Part shown: positions 23,472 through 32,288 of the stretch, in pieces
Numbering within the stretch: the first letter of the stretch is position 1
Layout of the letters: the number at the start of each line of letters is the position of its first letter
Position numbers and translations under genes: made by a program
Virus record (IMG/VR): IMGVR_UViG_3300020109_001608
Location: 1-57,698 of that record
Length of the DNA: 57,698 bases
Direction: 5' to 3' (one strand)
Origin: a virus
Notes under the pieces: generated by a model
What the model was told of the DNA's origin: nothing
The model's database searches: none
The model's input: the letters and a program-made list of their open reading frames with translations, nothing else

Positions 23472-25214
23472 ATGGCTGTTAATAAGAATTTCGTTGTTAA
23501 GAATGGTCTTGAGGTAAACACTAGGCTCATTCTTGCAAACGCAAATACCAACAAAGTTGGTATCGGATCTACAGGACCAAGATTTGAATTAGATGTTGCA
23601 GGAGGAATCGGTGCTACTGATGTTTATGTCAGTGGTATTGCAACAGTCATTGGTGAATTTAACATAGGTTTGAATGGAACAACTTTAACAGGTGTTGGAG
23701 GTTCTGTTGGTATTGGAACTGCAACACCTGGTTTCTTATTAGATGTTCGCTCTCCAGTATCAACAGGGCAAACAGCACTTTATGTTCAAGGCGATGTAAG
23801 AATCACAGGTGATTTATCTGTTGATGATATTGTTTTTGATCAAGCAACAATCAACAATCTTACAGTTTCTCAAGGAACTCAGACTCAGTTTTTAACAGTA
23901 ACTGGAGTTTCAACTTATAATGGAAACTTAGATATCAATGCTGCTGTAGATGTTTCAGGAACATTAAATGTTGGCGGCGCAACAACTATTGGTGGATATT
24001 TTGATGTAAATGCAGCATCAGATCTGTCTGGAACTTTAAATGTTGGCGGCGCAACAACCATCGGTGGTTACGTTGATATCAATAATAGTATTGACGCAAG
24101 TGGAACACTTAATGTAGGAGGAGCAACAACTATTGGTGGATATTTTGATGTAAATGCAGCATCAGATCTGTCTGGAACTTTAAATGTTGGCGGCGCAACA
24201 ACTATTGGTGGATATTTAGATGTTAATTCAGATACTGATATTAATGGTACTCTTAAAGTCAGTGGAATCACAACTCTAGGAACAGTTAAAATTGCTTCTG
24301 GTATCGTTACTGCTGCCTCTGGTATTGTTACATATTATGGTGATGGTTCCAAATTAAATGGTGTTATTGGTGGTATTGGAATTAATACTACTGGAGGACT
24401 TGTTGGTTTTGGTGTTACTTATCTTCACTTAAAAGGTAGTGGAGTTTCCACTGCTTTCTATGATTCAAATGCAGGTATTGCTACAATCTTCTTCCAAGGA
24501 GGTGGTGGAGGTGCAACAGTCAGTATTGGAACTCAAGCACCCGTATCTCCAACATCGGGAGATCTTTGGTTTAATAATGATCTTGCAAGAACCTTCATTT
24601 ACTATGATGAAGTTATACTTGGAGTTGGATTAACTGCATTTTGGGTTGATGCTGCACCATTTAACGTTGCAGGAACATATGTAAGTAAGTTTGGTGATAG
24701 TATTCTTGCTGGTCTTGGTGTGACTGTGGGTGCAGCAAGCACTCCAAGCATTTATTTTACTGGTGATGCAACAACTGGGTTCTTCTCACCAGCAGCAGGT
24801 CAATTCACAGTTGTATCTGCTGGTGCATCAGTTCTGAATATCAACCCAAATGGAATTAGTGTCACTGGTATTGTTACTTCCACATCTGTATCTACTGGTA
24901 ATGTTGTTTCATCAGGTATTATTACAGCAACTGATTTTGATTCCTTATCTGATATCAACTATAAGGAAAATATCGCAACAGTTGATAGTGCATTAAGTAA
25001 AGTAGATCAACTTCGCGGTGTGAAGTTTGATTGGAAAGAAAGTGGTCTTCCTTCTTATGGTGTTATCGCACAAGAACTGGAAGAAGTTCTACCAGAACTT
25101 GTACATGGTAGTGATCCTAAGACCGTGAACTATAATGGTATTATTGGTGTTCTGATTGAAGCAATCAAAGAACTCAAAGCAGAGGTTGAAGAATTGAAGT
25201 CAAATCAAAATTGA
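23472..25214 (+). CDS. Tail fibre with tandem shaft repeats and S74 intramolecular chaperone
   Basis: A 580-residue protein. The N-terminal adaptor is MAVNKNFVVKNGLEVNTRLI. Residues about 160-265 are tandem 24-residue repeats (GTLNVGGATTIGGYFDVNAA), encoded by 72-base DNA repeats. The C-terminal about 95 residues match Peptidase_S74: SLSDINYKENIATVDSALSK, VKFDWKES, YGVIAQELEEVLPELV, then a coiled coil (IEAIKELKAEVEELKSNQN). In this family a Ser (in the S-D motif) and a downstream Lys support self-cleavage after trimer folding, and both are present (SD, K-E-N-I). The mature fibre probably ends before about residue 490. A late promoter precedes it and a candidate terminator follows. Confidence 0.8.
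   Translation: MAVNKNFVVKNGLEVNTRLILANANTNKVGIGSTGPRFELDVAGGIGATDVYVSGIATVIGEFNIGLNGTTLTGVGGSVGIGTATPGFLLDVRSPVSTGQTALYVQGDVRITGDLSVDDIVFDQATINNLTVSQGTQTQFLTVTGVSTYNGNLDINAAVDVSGTLNVGGATTIGGYFDVNAASDLSGTLNVGGATTIGGYVDINNSIDASGTLNVGGATTIGGYFDVNAASDLSGTLNVGGATTIGGYLDVNSDTDINGTLKVSGITTLGTVKIASGIVTAASGIVTYYGDGSKLNGVIGGIGINTTGGLVGFGVTYLHLKGSGVSTAFYDSNAGIATIFFQGGGGGATVSIGTQAPVSPTSGDLWFNNDLARTFIYYDEVILGVGLTAFWVDAAPFNVAGTYVSKFGDSILAGLGVTVGAASTPSIYFTGDATTGFFSPAAGQFTVVSAGASVLNINPNGISVTGIVTSTSVSTGNVVSSGIITATDFDSLSDINYKENIATVDSALSKVDQLRGVKFDWKESGLPSYGVIAQELEEVLPELVHGSDPKTVNYNGIIGVLIEAIKELKAEVEELKSNQN
23958..24260 (+). repeat. 72-base tandem repeats encoding fibre shaft units
   Basis: Units start at 23958, 24030, 24102, 24174 and, degenerate, 24246, giving four full copies with exact 72-base spacing. 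Alternate units are nearly identical (the FDVNAASDLS version recurs two units later). This suggests duplication of a two-unit, 144-base block, followed by divergence of the other units. Confidence 0.9.
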
Positions 25215-25247
25215 CTTTTAATTTCATTTTAGACCCCAAAAAATCCC

Positions 25248-25275
25248 GGCAAATTTTTGCCTCTATTACTTTTTT
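25248..25275 (+). terminator. Candidate rho-independent terminator
   Basis: GGCAAA (25248-25253) pairs with TTTGCC (25256-25261) around a two-base loop and is followed by TCTATTACTTTTTT. The stem is short and the loop very tight. Its location between the S74 fibre and the next late promoter supports the call. Confidence 0.45.
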
Positions 25276-25282
25276 CTAAATA
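25276..25282 (+). promoter_or_regulatory. T4-like late promoter (CTAAATA)
   Basis: CTAAATA followed by ACTAAAAG lies 24 bases before the ATG at 25307, in a 92-base gap that otherwise holds only the candidate terminator. Confidence 0.6.
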
Positions 25283-25306
25283 ACTAAAAGCCGAGTGTAA
25301 ACGAAG

Positions 25307-26212
25307 ATGGCGATTAAGATTTCAGGAACTACTGTAATTGACGACAGTAGGAATATACAAAATATTGGTATAGCAACTGCAACGTCCTTCAAAGGTAGTT
25401 CTCAAGTCGGTGTCGCCACCGGTGGAACATACATTGGATTAGCGACACAATTCAACTTTGTTGGTTCTGGAATTGCGATCACTCATGCGTACAGTAGTAC
25501 ATCAGGAATCACAACGGTTACATTCACTTCTTCTTCCACTGGAGGTAGTGGTGGTTCGGGATTATTCAACACAGGCATCACAACATCTGTTGCATATGCA
25601 GTTACCAATTCAATGGCTACTGCATATACTGCACCAGCAACCGCAGGAAACGAACATATCGTCCATTCAATTCATATTACAAACATTGATGGTGTAAATA
25701 GCGCAGACATCAGTGGACAGATGTATGCAGGTCAATATTCCATTGCAAATACAGTTCCAGTTCCTGCTGGTTCATCAGTAGAACTTTTAAAGCAACCAAA
25801 AATTCTTGCAGCTAGCGAAATAATAGAACTTCAAGCAAGTGCAAATAGTGCATTACACGCAACCATCACCATTGAGACAAAAGCAGGTGATGTAACATTT
25901 ATAGGTGTAGGTACTGATATAACTGCTGCAACAACTTATACTGATCTTTTGACTGCAACAGCAAACTCAATGCTTCAAGGTATTCTACTTGCAAATGATG
26001 ACGGTACAAATGATGTAAAAGCAAGAGTTGTATGGACTGATGGAAGTAATAATATTCAAGGATACTATGCTTATGATATGGTTATTCCTGCTGATGCAAC
26101 AGTAGAAGTTCTTGAACAACCAAAGTTCTTACCAAGTGGATTTAAAGTTCGTGTTTATGCAAACCAAGCAAACAGACTAGAAGCGATTTTGTCTGGTAGA
26201 ACCATTACCTGA
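25307..26212 (+). CDS. Virion structural/fibre protein with duplicated beta domain
   Basis: A 301-residue protein. The N-terminal adaptor (MAIKISGTTVIDDSRNIQNI, then GIATATSFKGSS) is of the type used by cyanophage fibres. The rest contains two related halves. One has AYTAPATAGNEHIVHSIHIT, then VPVPAGSSVELLKQPKILAA. The other has FIGVGTDITAATTYTDLLTA, then MVIPADATVEVLEQPKFLPS. The shared core (LLxA/ATAG, I-x-N-x-D, V-P-A, V-E-x-L-x-Q-P-K) shows an internal duplication of about 95 residues. No catalytic motif is seen. It has its own late promoter and is followed 12 bases later by the first RCC1 gene, so the two may be co-expressed and may assemble together. Confidence 0.55.
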   Translation: MAIKISGTTVIDDSRNIQNIGIATATSFKGSSQVGVATGGTYIGLATQFNFVGSGIAITHAYSSTSGITTVTFTSSSTGGSGGSGLFNTGITTSVAYAVTNSMATAYTAPATAGNEHIVHSIHITNIDGVNSADISGQMYAGQYSIANTVPVPAGSSVELLKQPKILAASEIIELQASANSALHATITIETKAGDVTFIGVGTDITAATTYTDLLTATANSMLQGILLANDDGTNDVKARVVWTDGSNNIQGYYAYDMVIPADATVEVLEQPKFLPSGFKVRVYANQANRLEAILSGRTIT

Positions 26213-26224
26213 TAGGAGAATATC

Positions 26225-27361
26225 ATGGCTGCAACAACTAGAAAAGGTGTTTGGGACTTACAACAGGTTAGAGATCAGTATCTTGCTGGGGAATGGGAAC
26301 AACAGTTTCAATTATTTGCATGGGGGATTAATAATTTTGGTCAATTAGGGCAAAACAATATAACTTATTATTCGTCACCAATACAAATTCCAGGAACACA
26401 GTGGAGTTCAGTTTCTGGATCTTATGCTGCATCAGCATTTAAAACTGATGGAACATTATGGGTATGGGGACGAAATGATTATGGTGGATTAGGTCTAAAT
26501 GATACAGTAAGACGTTCATCACCTGTTCAAATTCCAGGAACACAGTGGAGTACTTCTAATGGTGGTGTTTACAATATGTACGCAACCAAAACTGATGGAA
26601 CACTGTGGGCATGGGGTTATAATGGACTTGGACAGTTAGGACAAAATAACAGAGTAGATTATTCATCACCAACACAAATTCCAGGAACACAGTGGAATAA
26701 AATACAAGTAGGGACTTATACTGATTATAGTGTTATTGCAACCAAAACTGATGGAACACTATGGATGTGGGGTGAGGGTGCTAGTGGGCGTTTAGGACAA
26801 AATGATGTAGCAAATCGTTCATCACCAGTACAAATTCCAGGAACACAATGGAATAATATTGGGAAGGGACAATCTTTTACGTTTGCAACCAAAACTGATG
26901 GAACCTTGTGGATATGGGGAAATAATATTGAAGGACAACTGGGACAAAATAATCGAGCGAATTATTCGTCACCACGACAAATTCCAGGCACACAGTGGAA
27001 TTTAGTAGATGGTGGAGGTCAACATTCATTAGCAACCAAAACTGATGGAACATTATGGGCATGGGGTTATAATCCTTATGGAGAACTGGGACAAAATACT
27101 GGTGCAAATCGTTCATCACCAGTACAAATTCCAGGGACACAGTGGGCACTTGATGCAAATTCTATTAATGGATTGTATGAGGGATGTGCTGCACGTAAAA
27201 CTGATGGAACATTATGGGCATGGGGAAGAAATATTTATGGAATGATGGGACAAAATAATACAACAGATCATTCATCACCAAGACAAATTCCAGGAACACA
27301 ATGGATTGCAGTAACTGGTAATACTTATGAAGTCATAGCAATCAAATCTCTTGTAAACTAA
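26225..27361 (+). CDS. RCC1-type seven-bladed propeller protein (copy 1)
   Basis: A 378-residue protein. A 29-residue N-terminal tag (GVWDLQQVRDQYLAGEW) resembles cyanophage fibre adaptors. Seven RCC1-like repeats of about 50 residues follow, opening at LFAWGIN, LWVWGRN, LWAWGYN, LWMWGEG, LWIWGNN, LWAWGYN and LWAWGRN. Each then has G-x-L-G-Q/L-N, SSPxQIPGTQW and, except in the last, KTDGT. Seven repeats are what a closed RCC1 propeller needs. AGGAG sits before the ATG. Blade 3 shares 66 identical bases with the gene at 50320, and blade 5 shares 78 identical bases with the gene at 52038. Cellular RCC1 binds chromatin, but that role is implausible here. A binding or receptor-recognition head is inferred. 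Confidence 0.8.
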   Translation: MAATTRKGVWDLQQVRDQYLAGEWEQQFQLFAWGINNFGQLGQNNITYYSSPIQIPGTQWSSVSGSYAASAFKTDGTLWVWGRNDYGGLGLNDTVRRSSPVQIPGTQWSTSNGGVYNMYATKTDGTLWAWGYNGLGQLGQNNRVDYSSPTQIPGTQWNKIQVGTYTDYSVIATKTDGTLWMWGEGASGRLGQNDVANRSSPVQIPGTQWNNIGKGQSFTFATKTDGTLWIWGNNIEGQLGQNNRANYSSPRQIPGTQWNLVDGGGQHSLATKTDGTLWAWGYNPYGELGQNTGANRSSPVQIPGTQWALDANSINGLYEGCAARKTDGTLWAWGRNIYGMMGQNNTTDHSSPRQIPGTQWIAVTGNTYEVIAIKSLVN

Positions 27362-27365
27362 ACTT

Positions 27366-27372
27366 ATAAATA
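27366..27372 (+). promoter_or_regulatory. T4-like late promoter (ATAAATA)
   Basis: ATAAATA lies three bases after the first RCC1 gene's stop codon and 21 bases before the ATG at 27394. It is the last strong late core before 34661. Confidence 0.65.
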
Positions 27373-27393
27373 CTTTTAAAGTTTCACATACCG

Positions 27394-28116
27394 ATGAAAA
27401 TATTCAAGTTCTTATCAGTAGATGCAAAAACTGGTATCTCAGTAGAAATTGAAAGATCACTAGAAGGACCAACACGACCAAATCTACCAGGAATTGGTGA
27501 AGTGTTCTATTTTGGTGGTTGGATGTATGCAGAGGCAGATGATACTGCCGAAGAAAATCCAGGTAATTACATCTTTGAAGTTACAGAAGCAGACTTTGAA
27601 GAAGCAATTCGTGGTGAATTTGAAGGCATCAAAACAGCAAGAATTGCAAATGCCTATGAAGAAGAAAGAGGCATTCGTGAAGCACTATTTGGTAATAAGT
27701 ATCATGGATCTGCTACGATTGCTGGTGTCTATAAGTATGAGCAAGCAAAAGCACTGTTAGATGATCCAACTGCTGATGCACCTGAAATCAAAGCAGAAGC
27801 AACTGCTAGGGGTGTATCTGCTGCTGTGATTGCACAAAGAATTGTTGATAATCACGAAGCATTTAGACTGAAAGAAGCAAAACTTGCAGGTCTTCGTGGT
27901 AAGATTGTTGATCGTCTACAAGCACTGACTTTTGATGAGACTGATGCACTTGGAAGTTGGAAAGAACTAACTGAAAGAACAGAAGTCATTGGAACACTTC
28001 CAGAAAGAGAAGGTGGTCCAGCACTAGCAAATAGACCAGAAGGCAATAATGATGTTAAAGTTGGATATTATTCACCAAGCTTAGGACTGCGCTGGGAATG
28101 GTTGAATAAGGGTTGA
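27394..28116 (+). CDS. Fibre-associated protein, possibly tail fibre assembly-like
   Basis: A 240-residue protein between two RCC1 propeller genes. The N-terminal about 85 residues form a small mixed domain (MKIFKFLSVDAKTGISVEIE, then GEVFYFGGWMYAEAD). Residues about 85-190 are Ala/Glu/Lys-rich helices (YKYEQAKALLDDPTADAPEI, ARGVSAAVIAQRIVDNHEAF, KLAGLRGKIVDRLQALTFDE). The C-terminal tail ends YYSPSLGLRWEWLNKG. Helical domains of this kind occur in phage tail-fibre assembly and attachment proteins, but I see no diagnostic residues. Its placement, four bases before the next RCC1 ORF, suggests a chaperone or adaptor for these propellers. Confidence 0.45.
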   Translation: MKIFKFLSVDAKTGISVEIERSLEGPTRPNLPGIGEVFYFGGWMYAEADDTAEENPGNYIFEVTEADFEEAIRGEFEGIKTARIANAYEEERGIREALFGNKYHGSATIAGVYKYEQAKALLDDPTADAPEIKAEATARGVSAAVIAQRIVDNHEAFRLKEAKLAGLRGKIVDRLQALTFDETDALGSWKELTERTEVIGTLPEREGGPALANRPEGNNDVKVGYYSPSLGLRWEWLNKG

Positions 28117-28120
28117 TGTT

Positions 28121-29254
28121 ATGATTACGTCAACGACGAGTGGTGTTTGGTTACTTGCGGATCAATATGCAAAGAATAATGCAGAAAGGTGGCGTCCTAG
28201 TGGATCTGCATTGTTTGCATGGGGATATAATGCCCAAGGACAACTAGGGCAAAATGATACAGTACCACGTTCATCACCAAGACAAATTCCAGGATCCGCA
28301 TGGAATGAAGTTAATGTGGGTCAATATAACATAATTGCTACTAAAACTGATAATACTTTATGGATTTCTGGTGATAATGCTTATGGGACTTTGGGATTAA
28401 ATGATATAGTACCACGTTCATCACCGGTGCAAGTCCCAGGAACCCAATGGAATAAAGTATCTTCGGGTGCTGTAATTACAGCAGCAACTAAAACTGATAA
28501 TACTTTATGGGTATGGGGAAATAATGATGTTGGACAACTGGGATTGAACAATACAGTACTTCGTTCATCACCTACACAAATTCCAGGAACACAATGGAAC
28601 CTGACTTGTGTTGGAGACCAATACATATATGCAATTAAAACCGATGGAACACTATGGGCATGGGGTAGAAATGGAAATGGTGCAATGGGGCAAAATGATA
28701 CATCCAATCGTTCCTCACCAGTACAAATTCCAGGAACACAATGGAATTCTTTAGCTGGTGGCGGAAGATATGCTGCCGGAGCATCAAAAACTGATGGAAC
28801 TTTATGGATGTGGGGATTTAATAATTATGGTTCCTTAGGACTGAACGACCGAGTAGCACGTTCATCACCAGTGCAAGTTCCGGGAACTCAATGGTCATTT
28901 AACTCCGTTTCTAGTATAGCATATTCTTATCAAACAGCATTAACAAAAACTGATGGAACATTATGGGTATGGGGACATAATGGTGAAGGTCAATTAGGAC
29001 AGAATGATCTAGTAACACGTTCATCACCAGTTCAAGTTCCAGGAACACAGTGGTCTAAATCTAGTTGTGGTGCAAGTATTACATTAGCAACCAAAACTGA
29101 TGGAACATTATGGGCATGGGCTGGATATGTCTATGGCGAAATCGCACAAAATAGTGTAGTAAGATATTCATCACCACAGCAAATTCCAGGAACACAGTGG
29201 ACTAGTTTCTCCGCAGGATATTATAGTGCAGCAGCAGTCAGACCTTCTTATTAA
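28121..29254 (+). CDS. RCC1-type seven-bladed propeller protein (copy 2)
   Basis: A 377-residue protein with a 30-residue lead containing GVWLLADQYAKNNAERW. Repeats open at LFAWGYN, LWISGDN, LWVWGNN, LWAWGRN, LWMWGFN, LWVWGHN and LWAWAGY. The last is the most degenerate (GEIAQN in place of GQLGQN). The first two blades carry KTDNT rather than KTDGT at their ends, a substitution also seen in the genes at 45975 and 53726. Blade 1 shares 62 identical bases (28233-28294) with blade 4 of the gene at 44260. No late promoter lies directly upstream, so it is probably transcribed from 27366. It is followed after six bases by a run of oxygenase and glycosyltransferase genes. Confidence 0.8.
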   Translation: MITSTTSGVWLLADQYAKNNAERWRPSGSALFAWGYNAQGQLGQNDTVPRSSPRQIPGSAWNEVNVGQYNIIATKTDNTLWISGDNAYGTLGLNDIVPRSSPVQVPGTQWNKVSSGAVITAATKTDNTLWVWGNNDVGQLGLNNTVLRSSPTQIPGTQWNLTCVGDQYIYAIKTDGTLWAWGRNGNGAMGQNDTSNRSSPVQIPGTQWNSLAGGGRYAAGASKTDGTLWMWGFNNYGSLGLNDRVARSSPVQVPGTQWSFNSVSSIAYSYQTALTKTDGTLWVWGHNGEGQLGQNDLVTRSSPVQVPGTQWSKSSCGASITLATKTDGTLWAWAGYVYGEIAQNSVVRYSSPQQIPGTQWTSFSAGYYSAAAVRPSY

Positions 29255-29260
29255 CACTTT

Positions 29261-29848
29261 ATGAACCCTTTTGAACTTCTTATTATTCAACCAAATATCG
29301 TTCCGCAAGAACACATTCAACAACTTCTTCAACTAACCAATCAATCAACATCAAATGCAACGATTGGTTCTGGTGAAGAAAAAGTAGAATTAGAAACCAG
29401 ACATACGTTATGGTATCCAATACCATATCCAATGTTGCAGAACTTAAATTCTGCGATTATGTCTTGTTATAAATCTTATATGGAACCAATTTATCATTCA
29501 ACGATTAAAAACATTGAACCTGCCCAATTTCTTGGCTATCCTATTGGTGGTCATTATATTGAGCATAATGATTGTGAAAATTTTGAAGGTGGGAAATGGG
29601 TCAAAATTGCACCCAGAGATATTTCAATTCTATTTTATTTGAATGATAACTATACTGGTGGGGAACTAGAATTTACACAACTTGGTTTGACTATTAAACC
29701 AAAAACAGGTATGATGATAGCATTTCCATCCTATAAAGAATTTGCCCATAAAGTTCATCCAGTCAAAACTGGTATGAGATATTCACTTGTAAGTTGGTTA
29801 GAGACAGAGAAAAAAGTTTATGAAACAGTACGAAGAAAAAGGTTTTGA
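29261..29848 (+). CDS. 2OG-Fe(II) oxygenase, prolyl-hydroxylase-like
   Basis: A 195-residue protein with the iron-binding pattern of 2-oxoglutarate dioxygenases: H-x-D in GGHYIEHNDCENF, the strand ISILFYLNDNYTGGELEF, the distal His in FAHKVHPV, and the 2OG-anchoring Arg in TGMRYSLVSW. The TGGEL-F and P-K-x-G-x-M-x-x-F-P-S elements are typical of prolyl-4-hydroxylase-like enzymes. The probable reaction is hydroxylation of a protein or sugar using O2 and 2-oxoglutarate. The substrate is unknown. It follows an RCC1 gene, and its end overlaps the next oxygenase by 29 bases, so the two are likely translated together. Confidence 0.75.
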   Translation: MNPFELLIIQPNIVPQEHIQQLLQLTNQSTSNATIGSGEEKVELETRHTLWYPIPYPMLQNLNSAIMSCYKSYMEPIYHSTIKNIEPAQFLGYPIGGHYIEHNDCENFEGGKWVKIAPRDISILFYLNDNYTGGELEFTQLGLTIKPKTGMMIAFPSYKEFAHKVHPVKTGMRYSLVSWLETEKKVYETVRRKRF

Positions 29849-30401
29849 AGTTAAGCAAGGATTTATTCCCCCATTTTTTGCACAATATCTGAGAAACTAT
29901 TTTGATCTTCTGAGAAAGAACGATCAAATTCCAAACAAAGGTGATGATCAGGTAGAAAAATCACTTGGGATTTATGGAGACCCTGCATTTGATATGTTGA
30001 TGTTGATGTGTCTTCCAGCAGTAGAACAGGTAGTAGGAAAAAAACTTCTACCAACTTATACCTATGCACGGATTTATTTTAAGGGTGCAGGACTTCTTCC
30101 GCATTTAGATCGTGAAGAATGTGAGCATTCAGTATCCCTGTCTTTAGGTGGAGAATATAATGCGCTTTGGCCCTTATGGTTTAAGAATGAAGATGCCCAA
30201 CCAGAACATGCTGCGATGGGTGAAGGTGATGCTGTAATCTATAAAGGTAATAAAGTTCATCATTGGAGAGATGAATTTGAAGGAACCACACAGTTCCAAG
30301 TCTTTATGCACTATGTTGAAGCAGAAGGAGAATATAAAAACAAACTGTTTGATACAAGACCTTACATTGGACTACCTGCTGGTACTAAAACTGAGTATTG
30401 A
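29820..30401 (+). CDS. Probable 2OG-Fe(II) oxygenase
   Basis: A 193-residue protein. The facial-triad candidates are H-x-D in GLLPHLDREECEHSVSLSLG and the distal His in NKVHHWRDEF. YARIYFKGAGLLPHLD is the usual strand before the first iron ligands. After the distal His, GTTQFQVFMHYVEA lacks the classical R-x-S/T 2OG pair, so co-substrate binding may differ or use the earlier Arg. It overlaps the previous oxygenase by 29 bases in another frame. It is a different subfamily from that neighbour, since only the metal motifs are comparable. A similar fold occurs in phage oxygenases of unknown substrate. Confidence 0.65.
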   Translation: MKQYEEKGFEVKQGFIPPFFAQYLRNYFDLLRKNDQIPNKGDDQVEKSLGIYGDPAFDMLMLMCLPAVEQVVGKKLLPTYTYARIYFKGAGLLPHLDREECEHSVSLSLGGEYNALWPLWFKNEDAQPEHAAMGEGDAVIYKGNKVHHWRDEFEGTTQFQVFMHYVEAEGEYKNKLFDTRPYIGLPAGTKTEY

Positions 30402-30403
30402 CT

Positions 30404-31693
30404 ATGATTGCACAACTGATTATTGAACTGAGTGAAAAGGGTGAACCAAAGGCAGCAAAGGAACTAGCAAAAGCATATCTTAAACACCAAGCAGATCCAG
30501 AAATTCTTAATCTGCTTGGTAAACTGCATCATGATGATAAAGAATTTGATGAAGCACTGAAATGCATGAATGCACTTCAAGAAAGTCCTGGCGTAATCAT
30601 CAATAAGGCAAAGTGTCTTTATTATCTACGCAGAGCACCAGAAGCAGAAAAACTTCTTTTGAAACTTCCAAAAGATGTAAGAGAAGATCCTTTAACGCAA
30701 ATTGATCGTTCCCTGTACACGACTGCACAAGGTAAGTTTGATTTAAGTAAAAGAATTCTACAACCAATTGCTGATACAATTCCACAAGCAGCATTTAACT
30801 ACGGATGGTTTCTTCTGAATGAAGATTTCTTGAAAGGTTATGAATACATTCGTGCTGGGGCAAATCTTAAAGTCTGGGGACACGAATGGTTGCTGAAAGA
30901 AAAGTATGGTATTGATAAAGAACAACGTTGGAATGGTGAAACCGTAGATACGATCGCATATTATCTTGAAGGTGGTATGGGTGATGAAATGATCTTCATT
31001 CGCTATGCAAATCATTTCAAGAAGTATTGCAAGACACTGAAAATCTTTTGTACCAAATCCACAAAGTCATTGTTTGAAGCATGTGGATATGAAAATGTTT
31101 ATCTGCACGATGAAATTGTAAGAACCAAATGGACAAAGTTTGTTCCTGCAATGTCTGCACCTTATTTTCTTGGTCTATCTGGTCCTTGTGATGGCGTGGA
31201 ATTTCCTTATCTGCAAAAGAAAGCAAATCCGATTGCAGAAATGAATGATGTTGCGAAAGGACGTAAGAAGATTTGTATTCGTTGGAAAGGCAATCCACAG
31301 TTTGAACATGATCAATTCCGTAGTGTTCCAATTGAAAAACTTCTTGATCTTGATAAGTTTGGTCAGTTGTTTTCATTACAGATTGAAGACAGTGATCTAC
31401 CAAAAAATGCACCAGTATGGGATTTAAGTCATCTAATTCATGACTGGAATGATACTTATGATATCTTTGCAGAAAGTGATTTGGTGATTACATCTTGTAC
31501 TGCAACTGCTCATCTTGCAGGTGCAATGGGCACAAAAGTGATTGTCCTTCCACCATTAGTTCCTTACATTACATGGGCATCTGACGATATCAAATGGTAT
31601 GGTGATAACGTCACTGTATTGAAGCAGATGGAGTATAATAATTGGGATAAAACGATTGAGAGACTTTATGAGGTGGTAGAAAATGAATATTGA
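30404..31693 (+). CDS. TPR protein with GT9/GT41-like glycosyltransferase domain
   Basis: About 429 residues from the ATG at 30404; a TTG two codons earlier is less likely. Residues about 1-160 are TPR-like helical pairs (AKELAKAYLKHQADPEILNL, then LGKLHHDDKEFDEALKCMNA). Residues about 190-425 resemble the two-domain heptosyltransferase or O-GlcNAc-transferase-like fold: GGMGDEMIFIRYANHFKKYC, KICIRWKGNPQFEHDQFRSV, IFAESDLVITSCTATAHLAG, then AMGTKVIVLPP. The SCTATAHLAGAMG motif corresponds to the nucleotide-sugar site of this group. It probably transfers a sugar to a protein or surface glycan. A second, divergent relative is at 38630-39703. The acceptor is unknown. Confidence 0.7.
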   Translation: MIAQLIIELSEKGEPKAAKELAKAYLKHQADPEILNLLGKLHHDDKEFDEALKCMNALQESPGVIINKAKCLYYLRRAPEAEKLLLKLPKDVREDPLTQIDRSLYTTAQGKFDLSKRILQPIADTIPQAAFNYGWFLLNEDFLKGYEYIRAGANLKVWGHEWLLKEKYGIDKEQRWNGETVDTIAYYLEGGMGDEMIFIRYANHFKKYCKTLKIFCTKSTKSLFEACGYENVYLHDEIVRTKWTKFVPAMSAPYFLGLSGPCDGVEFPYLQKKANPIAEMNDVAKGRKKICIRWKGNPQFEHDQFRSVPIEKLLDLDKFGQLFSLQIEDSDLPKNAPVWDLSHLIHDWNDTYDIFAESDLVITSCTATAHLAGAMGTKVIVLPPLVPYITWASDDIKWYGDNVTVLKQMEYNNWDKTIERLYEVVENEY

Positions 31694-32288
31694 AACTTAT
31701 AGTTTATTTCCAACAAACATTGTAAGAACTGACTTCAAAGGTTTTATTACACCTGAGGATCATTTCACAATGATGCAAAGTGTAGACATGTTGATTGAGA
31801 ATGGTGTCTATACTGATAATGAACTTACGCCAAAGTATCAGACATCAGTAATCCTATTTCATGATGATGCACCACCAATCTGGCAGAAGTTAAAGAAAAC
31901 ATTCTATCAGGCATGTTCTAATTATCTTCAAGCAACACCTGGTTTTACTGGTAATCAAGATGCACTTGAATTCACTGGTTCTGGTGCATGGTGTTATAAA
32001 GGATGGAAGGGACTTAATCAAACACAAACGAACCCATGGCATCATCATAACCCATCATTTCTTTCAGGTGTCTATTATCTAAAAGTCCCTGGTGATTGGT
32101 CTACGGGTGGTACAGAATTTCATGATCCAAGAACTGCACCAGCACAAGCAACACAAAATCAATGCATAGCACCACAGGAATATACTTGGATTATCTTTCC
32201 TGGTTGGTTATCGCATAAAAGCAATTATGTAGATACTGAGGATCCACGTTATGTAATTGCAGCAAATATGTATGTAAAGGTACGATGA
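31683..32288 (+). CDS. Putative 2OG-Fe(II) oxygenase (phage/cyanobacterial type)
   Basis: A 201-residue protein starting ETYSLFPTNIVRTDF, a beginning typical of the putative 2OG oxygenase family common in T4-like cyanophages. Metal-site candidates are the HHHNP cluster in NPWHHHNPSFLSGVYYLKVP and the distal His in WIIFPGWLSHKSNYV. The Arg in DPRYVIAANMYV would bind 2-oxoglutarate. AGGTGG upstream supports the ATG at 31683. It overlaps the previous gene by 11 bases and the next by four. It has the same subfamily style as the genes at 36175 and 37426. The substrate is unknown. Confidence 0.7.
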   Translation: MNIETYSLFPTNIVRTDFKGFITPEDHFTMMQSVDMLIENGVYTDNELTPKYQTSVILFHDDAPPIWQKLKKTFYQACSNYLQATPGFTGNQDALEFTGSGAWCYKGWKGLNQTQTNPWHHHNPSFLSGVYYLKVPGDWSTGGTEFHDPRTAPAQATQNQCIAPQEYTWIIFPGWLSHKSNYVDTEDPRYVIAANMYVKVR

